Below are positions 9,116 to 17,430 of a DNA stretch of 64,000 nt, piece after piece. How positions within the stretch are numbered: the stretch's first letter is position 1; every line of letters starts with the position of its first letter. Location of the stretch: NCBI GenBank assembly GCA_019637295.1, contig JAHBVX010000004.1:310001-374000 (forward strand), given 5' to 3'. Both the position numbers and the translations under genes were made by a program. The notes beneath the pieces are model-generated. The model saw only the letters and a program-made list of their open reading frames with translations, did not search any database and was not told the origin of the DNA. Origin of the DNA: Polyangiaceae bacterium. Its GTDB lineage: Bacteria > Myxococcota_A > Polyangia > Polyangiales > Polyangiaceae.

Positions 9116-9823
9116 TCAGACGGCGAGCCCCAAGCTCATCCAGAGCAGGACCACGAGCGCGAATAGCGGCACGGTCAGCGTCGCGAAGCCGACCCCGAAG
9201 AGCAGGACGCGCCAGCGCCAGGCCGAGAGCGCCTCACGCAGCGTCCGCACCTTCTCGCCCAACTTGCCGTGACGCTCCGCGGCCAGCGCGCCGGTGACCA
9301 GGCTATCCGTGCCGCAGTACAGACAGGTGGCCGCGAACGCTTCCGGGTCCACCGCGAGCGGAGCGCCGCAGGCTCGGCACGCGGGGTCGCCCCCGGGCTT
9401 CGACGGCGCCCGCGCCAAGAGCTCCGCGTTGATGCGCGCCGCCGTGGCGCGAGACGCGATGGCCCACACCCAGAGGATCCCTCCCGGCAGGATGGCTGGG
9501 GTTGCCACGAACACGAGCCCATCCAGCATCGCGAGCGGAAACCAAACGACGTACACGGCCAGGACCGCCGCCAGCGGCGGGAGGAACAGCATCAGCGCCG
9601 CAGCGACCCACTCCGTCCACCAGGACGCCTGCGCGGTCATGCGCCGCCAGCGGACCTCTACCCGGCGACGCAGCTCGACCGCCGACGCCAGCTTCGCCTG
9701 CGCCGAACGGTAGAGCTCGGGGATGGGCAGCTCCGTGGCGCAGTGCCTGCAGCGCGTCGCCGCGCCGAGCGAGACCGCGACGTGACTGCCACAGCGCGGA
9801 CAGGTGAGCGGGGCGAGGCTCAT
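9116..9823 (-). CDS. zinc-ribbon membrane protein
   Basis: 235 residues with two CxxC pairs at the N-terminus (CPRCG near 9 and CRHC near 27) and two more in the middle (CRACG near 150 and CLYCG near 170), so two zinc ribbons. Two hydrophobic segments occupy residues 70-120 and another lies near the C-terminus (about 205-230). The ribbons probably face the cytoplasm. Its ATG overlaps the stop of the upstream membrane protein as ATGA, which suggests the two products act together. Function unknown. Confidence 0.7.
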   Translation of the reverse strand: MSLAPLTCPRCGSHVAVSLGAATRCRHCATELPIPELYRSAQAKLASAVELRRRVEVRWRRMTAQASWWTEWVAAALMLFLPPLAAVLAVYVVWFPLAMLDGLVFVATPAILPGGILWVWAIASRATAARINAELLARAPSKPGGDPACRACGAPLAVDPEAFAATCLYCGTDSLVTGALAAERHGKLGEKVRTLREALSAWRWRVLLFGVGFATLTVPLFALVVLLWMSLGLAV

Positions 9824-10758
9824 CGCGCCCTCCGGAAGCGGACCTGGTAGTACCCTTGCTTGGCGATCACGAGGCGATGAAGCTCGCCGGGGCGAGGTGT
9901 GAAGCTGCCCGACCAGGAGATCGTCGAGTCGGGCTCGAGGCGGAGCGTGATCGGCACGCCCGCGGCGTCCCGCGCGGCCTGCCCCTTGCCATCGAGGAGC
10001 AGCGGCAGCTCATCGCCGACCCACTCGAGAGTGATCGCGTGCTCACCACGAGCAGAGAAGCTGAAGGTCTTCTCGGGCTCGCAGCCAGGCGCCTCGCCGA
10101 TGCAGACGTTGGCCCAGTCGCCATGAGCCAGCGGCCGAGTCACCCCGCGGTAGCGAAAGTGAGGGAGCGAGGCGAAGACCGCCGCCGACACGACCAGCGA
10201 GACGACCGCCGCCGACACGAACACCCCGGCGACCTCACCGCCCTTGGCGATGCGCGTGTCGTCCGAGGTGACGCGCACGGCCTTGCGCCGCAGACGGCCG
10301 TAGAGCACCAGGTGCACGATGGCCGACGCCCCCGCGAACGCGGCCAGCGCGAGCGTGGAGAAGCCCATCAGAGCGGTGGACGCCCGCGCCTCCCCCACTC
10401 CCCACGCGGCCATGGCGACTCCGAACACCGCATAGGCCACCATGGCGATCCCGTCCGCGACGGCGCCCGCGAGGCCTCGAGCCGCTCCGGCCACCTCGTC
10501 GCTCGCGCGACGCGACGCGATGGCGAGCAGCTGAGTGACCACGCTCTCGACCCACGCGCCGAGGGCGGCGTAGACCAGCGCCAGGGCGATCACCGTGACG
10601 ACCACGGCGAACGCGACCCCGAACAGCCCCTCGGCGAGGCCTTCGGCGAAGCTCTCGATCCCTGCGCCCCAGGCGCCCCAGGCCACGGCCAGGCACAGAG
10701 CGAGGCCCACCCCGGAACCCAGCCGGTAGAACGCGAGCCGGAGCGCGCCTGTCTTCAA
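9820..10758 (-). CDS. polytopic membrane protein of unknown function
   Basis: 312 residues, with six hydrophobic helices in the first 200 residues and a soluble C-terminal domain of about 110 residues that is predicted beta-rich (CIGEAPGCEPEKTFSF onwards, ending KQGYYQVRFRRAR). The middle of the membrane part resembles a repeated four-helix unit of the DUF1206 kind. Translation starts at a TTG that overlaps the gcvPB stop as TTGA, so it is coupled to that gene. The neighbouring zinc-ribbon protein is likely a partner. Confidence 0.65.
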   Translation of the reverse strand: MKTGALRLAFYRLGSGVGLALCLAVAWGAWGAGIESFAEGLAEGLFGVAFAVVVTVIALALVYAALGAWVESVVTQLLAIASRRASDEVAGAARGLAGAVADGIAMVAYAVFGVAMAAWGVGEARASTALMGFSTLALAAFAGASAIVHLVLYGRLRRKAVRVTSDDTRIAKGGEVAGVFVSAAVVSLVVSAAVFASLPHFRYRGVTRPLAHGDWANVCIGEAPGCEPEKTFSFSARGEHAITLEWVGDELPLLLDGKGQAARDAAGVPITLRLEPDSTISWSGSFTPRPGELHRLVIAKQGYYQVRFRRAR

Positions 10759-12260
10759 GAGTCCGTCGGGGGCTCGGCGCTCCAGCGCAGCCGAGGCTTG
10801 CGCGCCGCCCGGGCCTCGTCGAGCCGCCCGAGGCGCGTGGTGTGCGGTGCGCCCTTGACGAGCTCCGGGTCCTCCTCCGCCTCACGCTTGATCTTGCCCA
10901 TGGCATCGACGAACGCGTCGATGGTCTGCTTCGTCTCGGTCTCGGTGGGCTCGATCATCATCGCGCCACGCACGACGAGCGGGAAGTAGACCGTAGGCGA
11001 GTGAAAGCCGTAGTCCAGCAGCCGCTTGGCGACGTCCAAGGTCTTGACCCCGGTCTTCTGCTCCAGATCCTTGTCCGTGAACACGTACTCGTGGAGCGCG
11101 CGCGAGTCGGGGAATGCGATTGGGAAGTGTTCGGCCAGGCGAGCCGCGAGGTAGTTCGCGTTGAGCACGGCCAGGTCGCTGACCGCCTTCAGCCCCTCGG
11201 GGCCGAGCTCACGGATGTACGCGTACGCGCGTACCATCATGCCGAAATTGCCCAGGAACGAGCGGACCCGGCCGATGCTCGCGGGCCGGTCTGCGTCCAC
11301 CGTGAAGCTCGACCCCTCCCGCCGCACCACGGGACCGGGCTGGTAGGGCTCGAGCACGGACTTGAACGCCACTGGACCCGAGCCGGGGCCTCCTCCTCCG
11401 TGCGGCGTGGTGAACGTCTTGTGCAGATTGAACTGCATCACGTCCACACCGACGTCGCCCGGGCGCGCGCGCCCGAGCACGGCGTTCATGTTCGCGCCGT
11501 CCCCGTACACCAGCCCGCCCCGGGAGTGTACCAGGCGCGTGAGCTCTGGCATCGCGCTCTCGTACAGGCCGAGAGTGTTGGGGTTGGTGATCATCAACCC
11601 GGCCACGTCGTCGCTCGCGGTCTCGAGCGCGCGAGCCAGCGTCTCGGGCTCGACGATGCCGCGCTCTCCTGCCGGGAACGCCACGGCCTCGAAGCCATTG
11701 AGGGCACAGCTCGCCGGATTGGTCCCGTGGGCGCTGTCCGGGATGAACACCTTCCGCGGGCTGCGTCCCTGCGCGCGGTGATGTGCGCGAATCATCATCA
11801 GGCCGGTCAGCTCACCCTGTGCGCCTGCAGCCGGCTGCAGGCTCACGCCGTCCATCCCGACGATCTCCGCGAGGAGCTCTTGCAGGCGGACGATCACCTC
11901 GAGCGCACCTTGAGCACGCGACGGCGGCGTGAGCGGATGAAGTGCGGCGAAGCCGGTCAGCCGCGCGGCCCACTCGTTCACCTTGGGGTTGAACTTCATG
12001 GTGCACGAGCCGAGCGGATAGAACTGAGTGTCGATGCTGAAATTCTGCTGAGAGAGGCGCACGAAGTGGCGCACGGCCTCGGGCTCGCTCACCTCCGGGA
12101 GCGCCGCGGGCCGCTGGCGCGCGAGGGCGCCGAACTCGGCGTCGAGGTCGACCGCTGGAACGTCGAGGTCGGACAAGGACACCCCACTCCGACCCGGAGC
12201 GCCGCGCTCGAAGATCGGCGGCTCGACGAAGCTCAGTCCGCGAGTGGCTTCTTGCGGCAC
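10755..12260 (-). CDS. gcvPB: glycine dehydrogenase (decarboxylating) subunit 2
   Basis: The PLP-binding half of the two-subunit P protein of the glycine cleavage system, which decarboxylates glycine and passes the aminomethyl group to the H protein. The PLP lysine lies in FNLHKTFTTPHGGGGPG; the SCTMKFNPK and PAAGAQGEL motifs are present. About 501 residues, the usual size. The frame runs up to 12311, but AGGAGT lies six bases before a GTG at 12260, four bases past the previous stop, and the homology (FVEPPIFERGAPGRSGVSL) starts right after it. Partners gcvPA, gcvT and gcvH are not in the window. Confidence 0.9.
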   Translation of the reverse strand: MPQEATRGLSFVEPPIFERGAPGRSGVSLSDLDVPAVDLDAEFGALARQRPAALPEVSEPEAVRHFVRLSQQNFSIDTQFYPLGSCTMKFNPKVNEWAARLTGFAALHPLTPPSRAQGALEVIVRLQELLAEIVGMDGVSLQPAAGAQGELTGLMMIRAHHRAQGRSPRKVFIPDSAHGTNPASCALNGFEAVAFPAGERGIVEPETLARALETASDDVAGLMITNPNTLGLYESAMPELTRLVHSRGGLVYGDGANMNAVLGRARPGDVGVDVMQFNLHKTFTTPHGGGGPGSGPVAFKSVLEPYQPGPVVRREGSSFTVDADRPASIGRVRSFLGNFGMMVRAYAYIRELGPEGLKAVSDLAVLNANYLAARLAEHFPIAFPDSRALHEYVFTDKDLEQKTGVKTLDVAKRLLDYGFHSPTVYFPLVVRGAMMIEPTETETKQTIDAFVDAMGKIKREAEEDPELVKGAPHTTRLGRLDEARAARKPRLRWSAEPPTDS

Positions 12261-12264
12261 GCGC

Positions 12265-12834
12265 TCACTCCTGAGGAGCGGGCTGCTCGCCCGGCTTGTC
12301 ATCCCAGCCACCGACGTTGGGCGTACGACCTTCGACCTCGTCGGGCATCACGCTGGCGGGATCCGCCCTCATGTTGGTCTGCTTCACGGCCTGCCAGGTG
12401 TGACCGACCTCGTCCGAATTCAGCCCCCACTCGCCGTGAATCTCGTGGGACTCATCCGGGTTCGGGACCTTGTACTTGAAGTAGCCCTTGCCCTTGCTGG
12501 TGGAGGAGGGTCCGACCATGCCAATGGTGTGCTCCTTCCACTCGTATCGGAAGAGATCGCCAACGACCTTTCCGCTCATCTCGCCCCACTTGTCCCCCGC
12601 TGCGTTGCGCCAGCGACCGCTGAGGGTGTCCCCTTCGAGCACCAAGTGCAGGTAGCCGTAGGTCTTGCTGAAGTAGACGCCGGTCCAGTCGCCTCCGGAG
12701 GGCATGTCCCCCGCCTTGACGACCGCGACCTTGGTCGTCGCCTGCCCACCGCTACAGGCGACGTTACCGAGCGCCAACGACACACCCAACCCGACCATGC
12801 ACACCGAAGAGACGATCCTGCTCACGCGCGACAT
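12265..12834 (-). CDS. lipoprotein of unknown function
   Basis: 189 residues with a clear lipobox (GNVACSGG). The mature part is a single beta-rich domain (WTGVYFSKTYGYLHLVLEG, SGRWRNAAGDKWGEMSG), which reads like a small lipocalin- or META-type barrel. It sits between lpxK and gcvPB on the same strand, 33 bases after lpxK and four bases before the gcvPB GTG. No family recognised. Confidence 0.7.
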   Translation of the reverse strand: MSRVSRIVSSVCMVGLGVSLALGNVACSGGQATTKVAVVKAGDMPSGGDWTGVYFSKTYGYLHLVLEGDTLSGRWRNAAGDKWGEMSGKVVGDLFRYEWKEHTIGMVGPSSTSKGKGYFKYKVPNPDESHEIHGEWGLNSDEVGHTWQAVKQTNMRADPASVMPDEVEGRTPNVGGWDDKPGEQPAPQE

Positions 12835-12867
12835 GGCGCGGACTCTAGCACGGCGCCGGGCTCCGAT

Positions 12868-13866
12868 TCACGTCGCGAGGGCTGCCCCAGGGCACAAGGA
12901 AATAACCTTGGAAATCAAACTGTTATCGACTGAAAAGCGCTCGGCCAGGGCCGCTATGGGGGCGCCCCGGACGCGCGCCGGTAGCTTCAGAGCGCACTTT
13001 TCCGTGCACAGCCAGACGTCGACACGGTCGGCGGTTGGGCGCGGCACGGCGTGGTCCCGCGCCAGCGCGATCGCCACCGGCTCGATACCGCGGCTCGCCA
13101 GCAGCCTCAGCACCCGCTCCGGGTGAGCGATGGCCAGGCAGACGCCGACGCGCAACCCGCGCAGCTCGTCGAGCTCTCGGCAGCGACCGTCGAGTCGCAC
13201 GCCCCGCAGCAGACGACGCGCCGGACTCATCGTCAGCTCGTGAGAGGCCACCCAGTGTTCGAGGTCGCGCGACGCGTCTCCGACCACCACGACCCTATCC
13301 GCAGCTGCCGCGAGGCGAGCTCGGTCGGCGCGGAGATCGCCGGCAGGCGGGCAGCGCGCGGTCAAGAACGGCACGCTCGCGTCGAGCACCAACAGCGACA
13401 GACTCAGTCGCCGAGGCGCGCACTGCAACAGGCCATCCACGATCACGACCGACGCGAGCTGCGCGGCCCGATCGACAGCGCCCTGACGGCGACCAACCAC
13501 GACGCGCACGTCGTGTTCGTCGAGTTCCCGCGCGAGCCACAGCGCCTCGTCCCCGACGCGTTCGACGTCGTGACCTCGGGTGACCTCGAGCACGTCGCCG
13601 ATGCGAGCCGGGTAGCCGCTGGCGACCACGGCGACGCGCACGCCGCGCTGCGCGAGCTGCTGCGCAAGCGCCGCCACGAGCGGGGTCTTGCCTGCGCCAC
13701 CGAGGGTCGCTCCGCCGACGCCCACGACCGCCACGCCAGCGGGCAGCGACAGCGGACGTACCGGGCTGGCCACGCGAGCCCAGAGCCGTGAGAGGGGACG
13801 GGTGACGGCGCCGTCCAGCGCGCGCGACTCGAGCGCCGCCGCCAGGCGCTGCCCGAGCGGCGTCAT
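12868..13866 (-). CDS. lpxK: tetraacyldisaccharide 4'-kinase
   Basis: 332 residues. LpxK phosphorylates the lipid A disaccharide at the 4' position on the inner face of the cytoplasmic membrane. The Walker A reads GGATLGGAGKTPLV, followed by VGDEALWLAREL, VDGLLQ and PPAGDLRAD, in the order found in LpxK. Several of these are weaker than usual: DDGLQ has become VDGLLQ, and the SRGYGG loop is ASGYPAR. An N-terminal membrane-proximal helix is present. Its ATG overlaps the hemC stop as ATGA. Confidence 0.85.
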   Translation of the reverse strand: MTPLGQRLAAALESRALDGAVTRPLSRLWARVASPVRPLSLPAGVAVVGVGGATLGGAGKTPLVAALAQQLAQRGVRVAVVASGYPARIGDVLEVTRGHDVERVGDEALWLARELDEHDVRVVVGRRQGAVDRAAQLASVVIVDGLLQCAPRRLSLSLLVLDASVPFLTARCPPAGDLRADRARLAAAADRVVVVGDASRDLEHWVASHELTMSPARRLLRGVRLDGRCRELDELRGLRVGVCLAIAHPERVLRLLASRGIEPVAIALARDHAVPRPTADRVDVWLCTEKCALKLPARVRGAPIAALAERFSVDNSLISKVISLCPGAALAT

Positions 13867-14765
13867 GCTCCGAGCAGCTCGGCGCCCAGCGCTTCACCCA
13901 CGCCTGCCGCTTCCGCCGCGCTGCTCGGCCAGGGGGCGCGCACGCTGCGCTGCCGCCCGTTCGAGCCGTCCGGATCCGCGAGGAAACCGGTCAGCAGCAG
14001 CTGCTCGCCGTCACGTTCGGCGTAGGCGGCCACGGGGAGCTGGCAGCTCCCGCCCACCGCGCGCATGACCCCGCGCTCGGCCGCGACCCGCCGGGCGGTC
14101 TCGGTGTGCTCGAGTGCGCTGACCAAATCACGGACCCGGTCGTCCCGCTCGCTGATCTCGATGCCGAGCGCGCCCTGTCCGACCGCCGGCAGGCATACGT
14201 GCGGTTCGAGCACCTCCGTCGCTCGCTCTGCGAGCCCAAGGCGCACCAACCCGGCGCGCGCCAGCACGATGCCGTCGACCAACCCCTCGGACAGCTTGCG
14301 TAGCCGCGTGTCCACGTTGCCACGCAGCGGCAGGATTTCGAGATCGGGTCGCCCGCGCGCGAGCTGAACCTTGCGCCGCAGCGACGAGGTACCTATCCGC
14401 GCACCCCGGGGCAGCTCGGCCAACTTCTCTCCGCTGCGCGTGACGAGCACGTCACGAGGGTCCTCGCGCTCGGGGATACACGCCAACATCAGGCCGGGCG
14501 CGAGGTCCGCCGGCACGTCCTTGATCGAGTGCACGGCGATGTGGGCTCGACCCTCGAGCAGCGCCTCCTCGATCTCCTTGATGAACAAGCCCTTGCCGCC
14601 AATCTCGCTCAGCGCGCGGTCTTGCACTCGATCCCCAGTGGTCACGACGTGAAGCTCCTCGACCACGAGCCCCGGGTGCGCTGCCTCGAGGGCGCGCATC
14701 CACGCCCGCGACTGTGCCAGCGCGAGCGCGCTCTTGCGTGTCGCCACGACTACCCGCGCGGTCAT
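13863..14765 (-). CDS. hemC: hydroxymethylbilane synthase (porphobilinogen deaminase)
   Basis: 300 residues. It joins four porphobilinogen units into hydroxymethylbilane for heme and siroheme. The substrate-binding segments RIGTSSLRRKVQL and ILPLRGNVDTRL are intact, the catalytic Asp is in HSIKDVP, and the dipyrromethane cofactor Cys is in VGGSCQLPVAAYA. It overlaps hemA upstream and lpxK downstream, each by ATGA. Confidence 0.95.
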   Translation of the reverse strand: MTARVVVATRKSALALAQSRAWMRALEAAHPGLVVEELHVVTTGDRVQDRALSEIGGKGLFIKEIEEALLEGRAHIAVHSIKDVPADLAPGLMLACIPEREDPRDVLVTRSGEKLAELPRGARIGTSSLRRKVQLARGRPDLEILPLRGNVDTRLRKLSEGLVDGIVLARAGLVRLGLAERATEVLEPHVCLPAVGQGALGIEISERDDRVRDLVSALEHTETARRVAAERGVMRAVGGSCQLPVAAYAERDGEQLLLTGFLADPDGSNGRQRSVRAPWPSSAAEAAGVGEALGAELLGA

Positions 14766-16132
14766 CGACTCTCCGTTCCTGTCGCGCGCCGGGCCGCGTC
14801 CTCGGTCGCCGAGTCCACCGTGTCGCCATCTCCGTCCTCGGCGGCAGCATCACCGGGTTCGTCCACCGCGAACAGCTCGTCGAGCGAGAGCACGAGCTGC
14901 TCGACCCGGTCGGCGTCCAGGCGATGCTCGGCCGCGACCGACCGCAGCCGACGCGTCGGCGAGTGCAGCAGCTTGTTCAGCGCCGAGTCCAGCATCAGCT
15001 CGAGGGCTGCGCGCTCCTCGGACCCCAGGTGCTTGAGGCGTCCGCGCAGGCTGCGCTCGAGCTCGGCACGGAACACGGCGCTGAAGCGCTCCCGCAACAT
15101 GACCACCGCGGGAGTCACCTGCTCGGCGTCTGCCCAGCGCTCCCAGCCCAGGGCCTCCTCGAGCACGATGGCCTCGGCTCGTTCTGCCTCGCGGGCCCGA
15201 CTCGCGAGGGACTCGGAGACCACCTTGGAGAGATCGTCGACGTTGTACAGAAAGACCCCGTCGAGGCTCTCCACTCGCGGCTCGACGTCCCGCGGAACGG
15301 CCAAGTCGATCAGGAACAAGCTCCGACCCTTGCGCCGTCTGCGGAGCCCAGCGAGCAGGGCGTGGTCGACCACGAAGCCCGGCGCGCTGGTACTGGTGAT
15401 CACGACGTCCGCCGCCACCAGCGCCTCGGCCAGCCGCTCCCAGGTGAAACCCTCGCCCTCCACCGCGCGGGACAGCACGCTGACCCGCGCCGCGTTGCGC
15501 CCCACCACGATCAGCCGCGCACCCGCGTTGCGCAACAGCTTGGCGCTCGTCTCTGCCATCTCGCCCGAGCCGATCAAGACCACGGTGCGGCCAGCAAGCT
15601 CGCCGAAGATCTGCTTGGCCAAGTCGACGCTGACGCTCGGCACGCTGACCTGCCCGGCGCCGAGCGCGGTCTGGCTGCGCACGCGCTTCGCGGTGTGGAG
15701 CGCCCGTGGCACGGTGCGGTGCAGCGCGCGGCCGACGGTCTTGGCCTTGCGCGCCAGATCGAACGCTTCCTTCAGCTGACCGAGGATCTGCGGCTCGCCG
15801 AGCACGAGTGAATCGAGCGACGAGGCCACGCGGAACAGGTGCTTCACGGCGTCCGCACCGATGTAGACGTACAGGTGGCGCTCGACCTCGGGCGCGATCT
15901 GCGCCAGCGCGTCGGCAGCGTCCTCGGCGGTGGCCACCAGGTCACCGTGCGCGGCGCGCGGCGCCGTCACGAGCTCCACGCGATTGCAGGTCGAGATCAG
16001 CATCGCCTCGCCGACGTGTGAGCGCGCGGCCACTTGGGTGAGCGCCCGAGCGATCTGGTCTTTGGGCAGCGCTATGCGCTCCCGGACGGCGATCGGCGCG
16101 GTCTTGTGGTTGAGACCGACGATGGTGATCAC
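14762..16132 (-). CDS. hemA: glutamyl-tRNA reductase
   Basis: 456 residues. It reduces glutamyl-tRNA to glutamate-1-semialdehyde, the first step of C5-pathway heme synthesis. The N-terminus reads VITIVGLNHKTAPIAVRE; the catalytic Cys is in ISTCNRVE; the NADPH-binding motif VLIGSGEMAE follows. The GTG at 16132 is the start: it overlaps the upstream stop as GTGA and matches the family N-terminus, whereas the frame extending to 16207 adds unrelated residues. The acidic C-terminal tail of about 40 residues after the dimerisation helices is a little longer than usual. Confidence 0.95.
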   Translation of the reverse strand: MITIVGLNHKTAPIAVRERIALPKDQIARALTQVAARSHVGEAMLISTCNRVELVTAPRAAHGDLVATAEDAADALAQIAPEVERHLYVYIGADAVKHLFRVASSLDSLVLGEPQILGQLKEAFDLARKAKTVGRALHRTVPRALHTAKRVRSQTALGAGQVSVPSVSVDLAKQIFGELAGRTVVLIGSGEMAETSAKLLRNAGARLIVVGRNAARVSVLSRAVEGEGFTWERLAEALVAADVVITSTSAPGFVVDHALLAGLRRRRKGRSLFLIDLAVPRDVEPRVESLDGVFLYNVDDLSKVVSESLASRAREAERAEAIVLEEALGWERWADAEQVTPAVVMLRERFSAVFRAELERSLRGRLKHLGSEERAALELMLDSALNKLLHSPTRRLRSVAAEHRLDADRVEQLVLSLDELFAVDEPGDAAAEDGDGDTVDSATEDAARRATGTESR

Positions 16133-16944
16133 CCGGCACCCCCGGCCCGCACCGCGTAGAGCAACATCACCGTGACCACGCAAGCCACGCCCGCGAGCGT
16201 TCCCCACGCGGCGCGACGGCCGCGCCAGCCCGCCGCAGCGCGCATGACGAGCACCGCGGCGACCAACAGCCAGGTGGCGTAGCCGAGCGCGGCGCGCAAC
16301 AACTCAGTGCCCCCGGACGCACCGAGCCTGCCGGCGAACACCGCTCCGGAGACGATACCGAAGGTGAGCAGCGGGAAGCCGGCGAGCAGCAGCCGATGCT
16401 CCGCGCGGTCGAGGGCGTCGAGGGGCGGCAGCTTGTTGGAGAGGCCGCCGGTCTTCTTCTCTTTCAGCCGGCGCTCCTGGACGAGGTAGAAGGCGCCCGC
16501 GGCTCCGGCCAGGAGGAACAGGCCCACGCCCACCAGATTCGCCGTGATGTGGAACATCAGCAGGGTGCGCGGCCCCGAGGACTCTGCGCGGCTAGCGTCG
16601 ACGAACTGCGCGCCGACCAAGAAGGTGAGCGCCAGCGGACCGACCACGGCTCCGACGGCATGCAGCCGGAAACGCGTGCGCACCGCCAGGAAGACGACGA
16701 CCGCGATGAGCGCGCTGAGGCTGAGCGCGAACTGCAGGGAGGCAATCGGGCAGACGCGCGTGATGAGGCTCGCGCCGACCACGTGCGTCGCGTGCAGCAC
16801 CGCCGCCACTCCCATGGCCCAGGGTCCCCAGCGACGAAATCCGAGCTGCGCATCGGGCCGCGCGAGCTCCAAGAAGAACAAGGTCGAAGCGACGGAGTAC
16901 GCGACGACTCCCAGGGTGAACGCCACTGTCGCGATGTCCGTCAC
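16129..16944 (-). CDS. CcsA/HemX-type cytochrome c assembly membrane protein
   Basis: 271 residues with eight membrane helices. Conserved histidines (LHATHVVGAS, LMFHITANLVG) suit the heme-handling CcsA/HemX group, and the family usually sits next to hemA as here. HemX proteins modulate glutamyl-tRNA reductase levels, while CcsA carries heme to apocytochrome c; the sequence does not settle which. The start is a GTG with GAGG eight bases upstream, overlapping the previous stop region. Confidence 0.8.
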   Translation of the reverse strand: MTDIATVAFTLGVVAYSVASTLFFLELARPDAQLGFRRWGPWAMGVAAVLHATHVVGASLITRVCPIASLQFALSLSALIAVVVFLAVRTRFRLHAVGAVVGPLALTFLVGAQFVDASRAESSGPRTLLMFHITANLVGVGLFLLAGAAGAFYLVQERRLKEKKTGGLSNKLPPLDALDRAEHRLLLAGFPLLTFGIVSGAVFAGRLGASGGTELLRAALGYATWLLVAAVLVMRAAAGWRGRRAAWGTLAGVACVVTVMLLYAVRAGGAG

Positions 16945-16953
16945 CTGGGCGCC

Positions 16954-17370
16954 TCACTGCAGGTTGTTCTCGAGAAACTGTGCGAGCATCTCTTCATCGC
17001 TGTTGGGTCCCGCCGAAGCCACCGGGGGAACGCTCCGGCTGCGGTGCTCCGAGAAGCTTCCCACTGGTGTGCCCATGAAGCCAGGCACCACTTCGTAGGC
17101 GAGGTCCCCAATCAGCATCGAGGTGTCGAACACCTCGGCGCCGAGCTCGGTCAGAAAGGGCACGCTCTTGACGTTGCCGACCAGCTCGTGTGAGTCCTCG
17201 CCGCCGGTCACCTCGGCCAGGACTCGCACTGCTTCGATCACGCGGTAGCGCCGCCCTTCGCCCAAGATGACCAGCTCCGAGCCCTGCAGGTCCACGCGTC
17301 CCTCGTGTACCCAGCGATCGAGCGCGCCTTGGGGGAAGAAGATGCGGTTGGGGCCCATCGAGCAGGGCAC
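16954..17370 (-). CDS. conserved hypothetical protein
   Basis: 138 residues, soluble. The first 95 residues form one compact domain (PQGALDRWVHEGRVDLQGSE, then YRVIEAVRVLAEVTGGED) that ends with a predicted PilZ-like or adaptor fold (FDTSMLIGDLAYEVVPGF). The tail is polar. The start may be the GTG at 17370 or the ATG at 17358, which gives MGPNRIFFPQ. It is nine bases upstream of the ccsA-like gene. I do not recognise a family. Confidence 0.6.
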   Translation of the reverse strand: MPCSMGPNRIFFPQGALDRWVHEGRVDLQGSELVILGEGRRYRVIEAVRVLAEVTGGEDSHELVGNVKSVPFLTELGAEVFDTSMLIGDLAYEVVPGFMGTPVGSFSEHRSRSVPPVASAGPNSDEEMLAQFLENNLQ

Positions 17371-17430
17371 ATTCTACACACGGTTGGCGCGCGGGCACAC
17401 CATTGGCAGCCGCCGTCGCCCCAAGCGCGC

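Noticed and set aside
10842-12479. 545-codon plus-strand frame opposite gcvPB
   Set aside because: Antisense of a well-supported enzyme; composition typical of a shadow frame.
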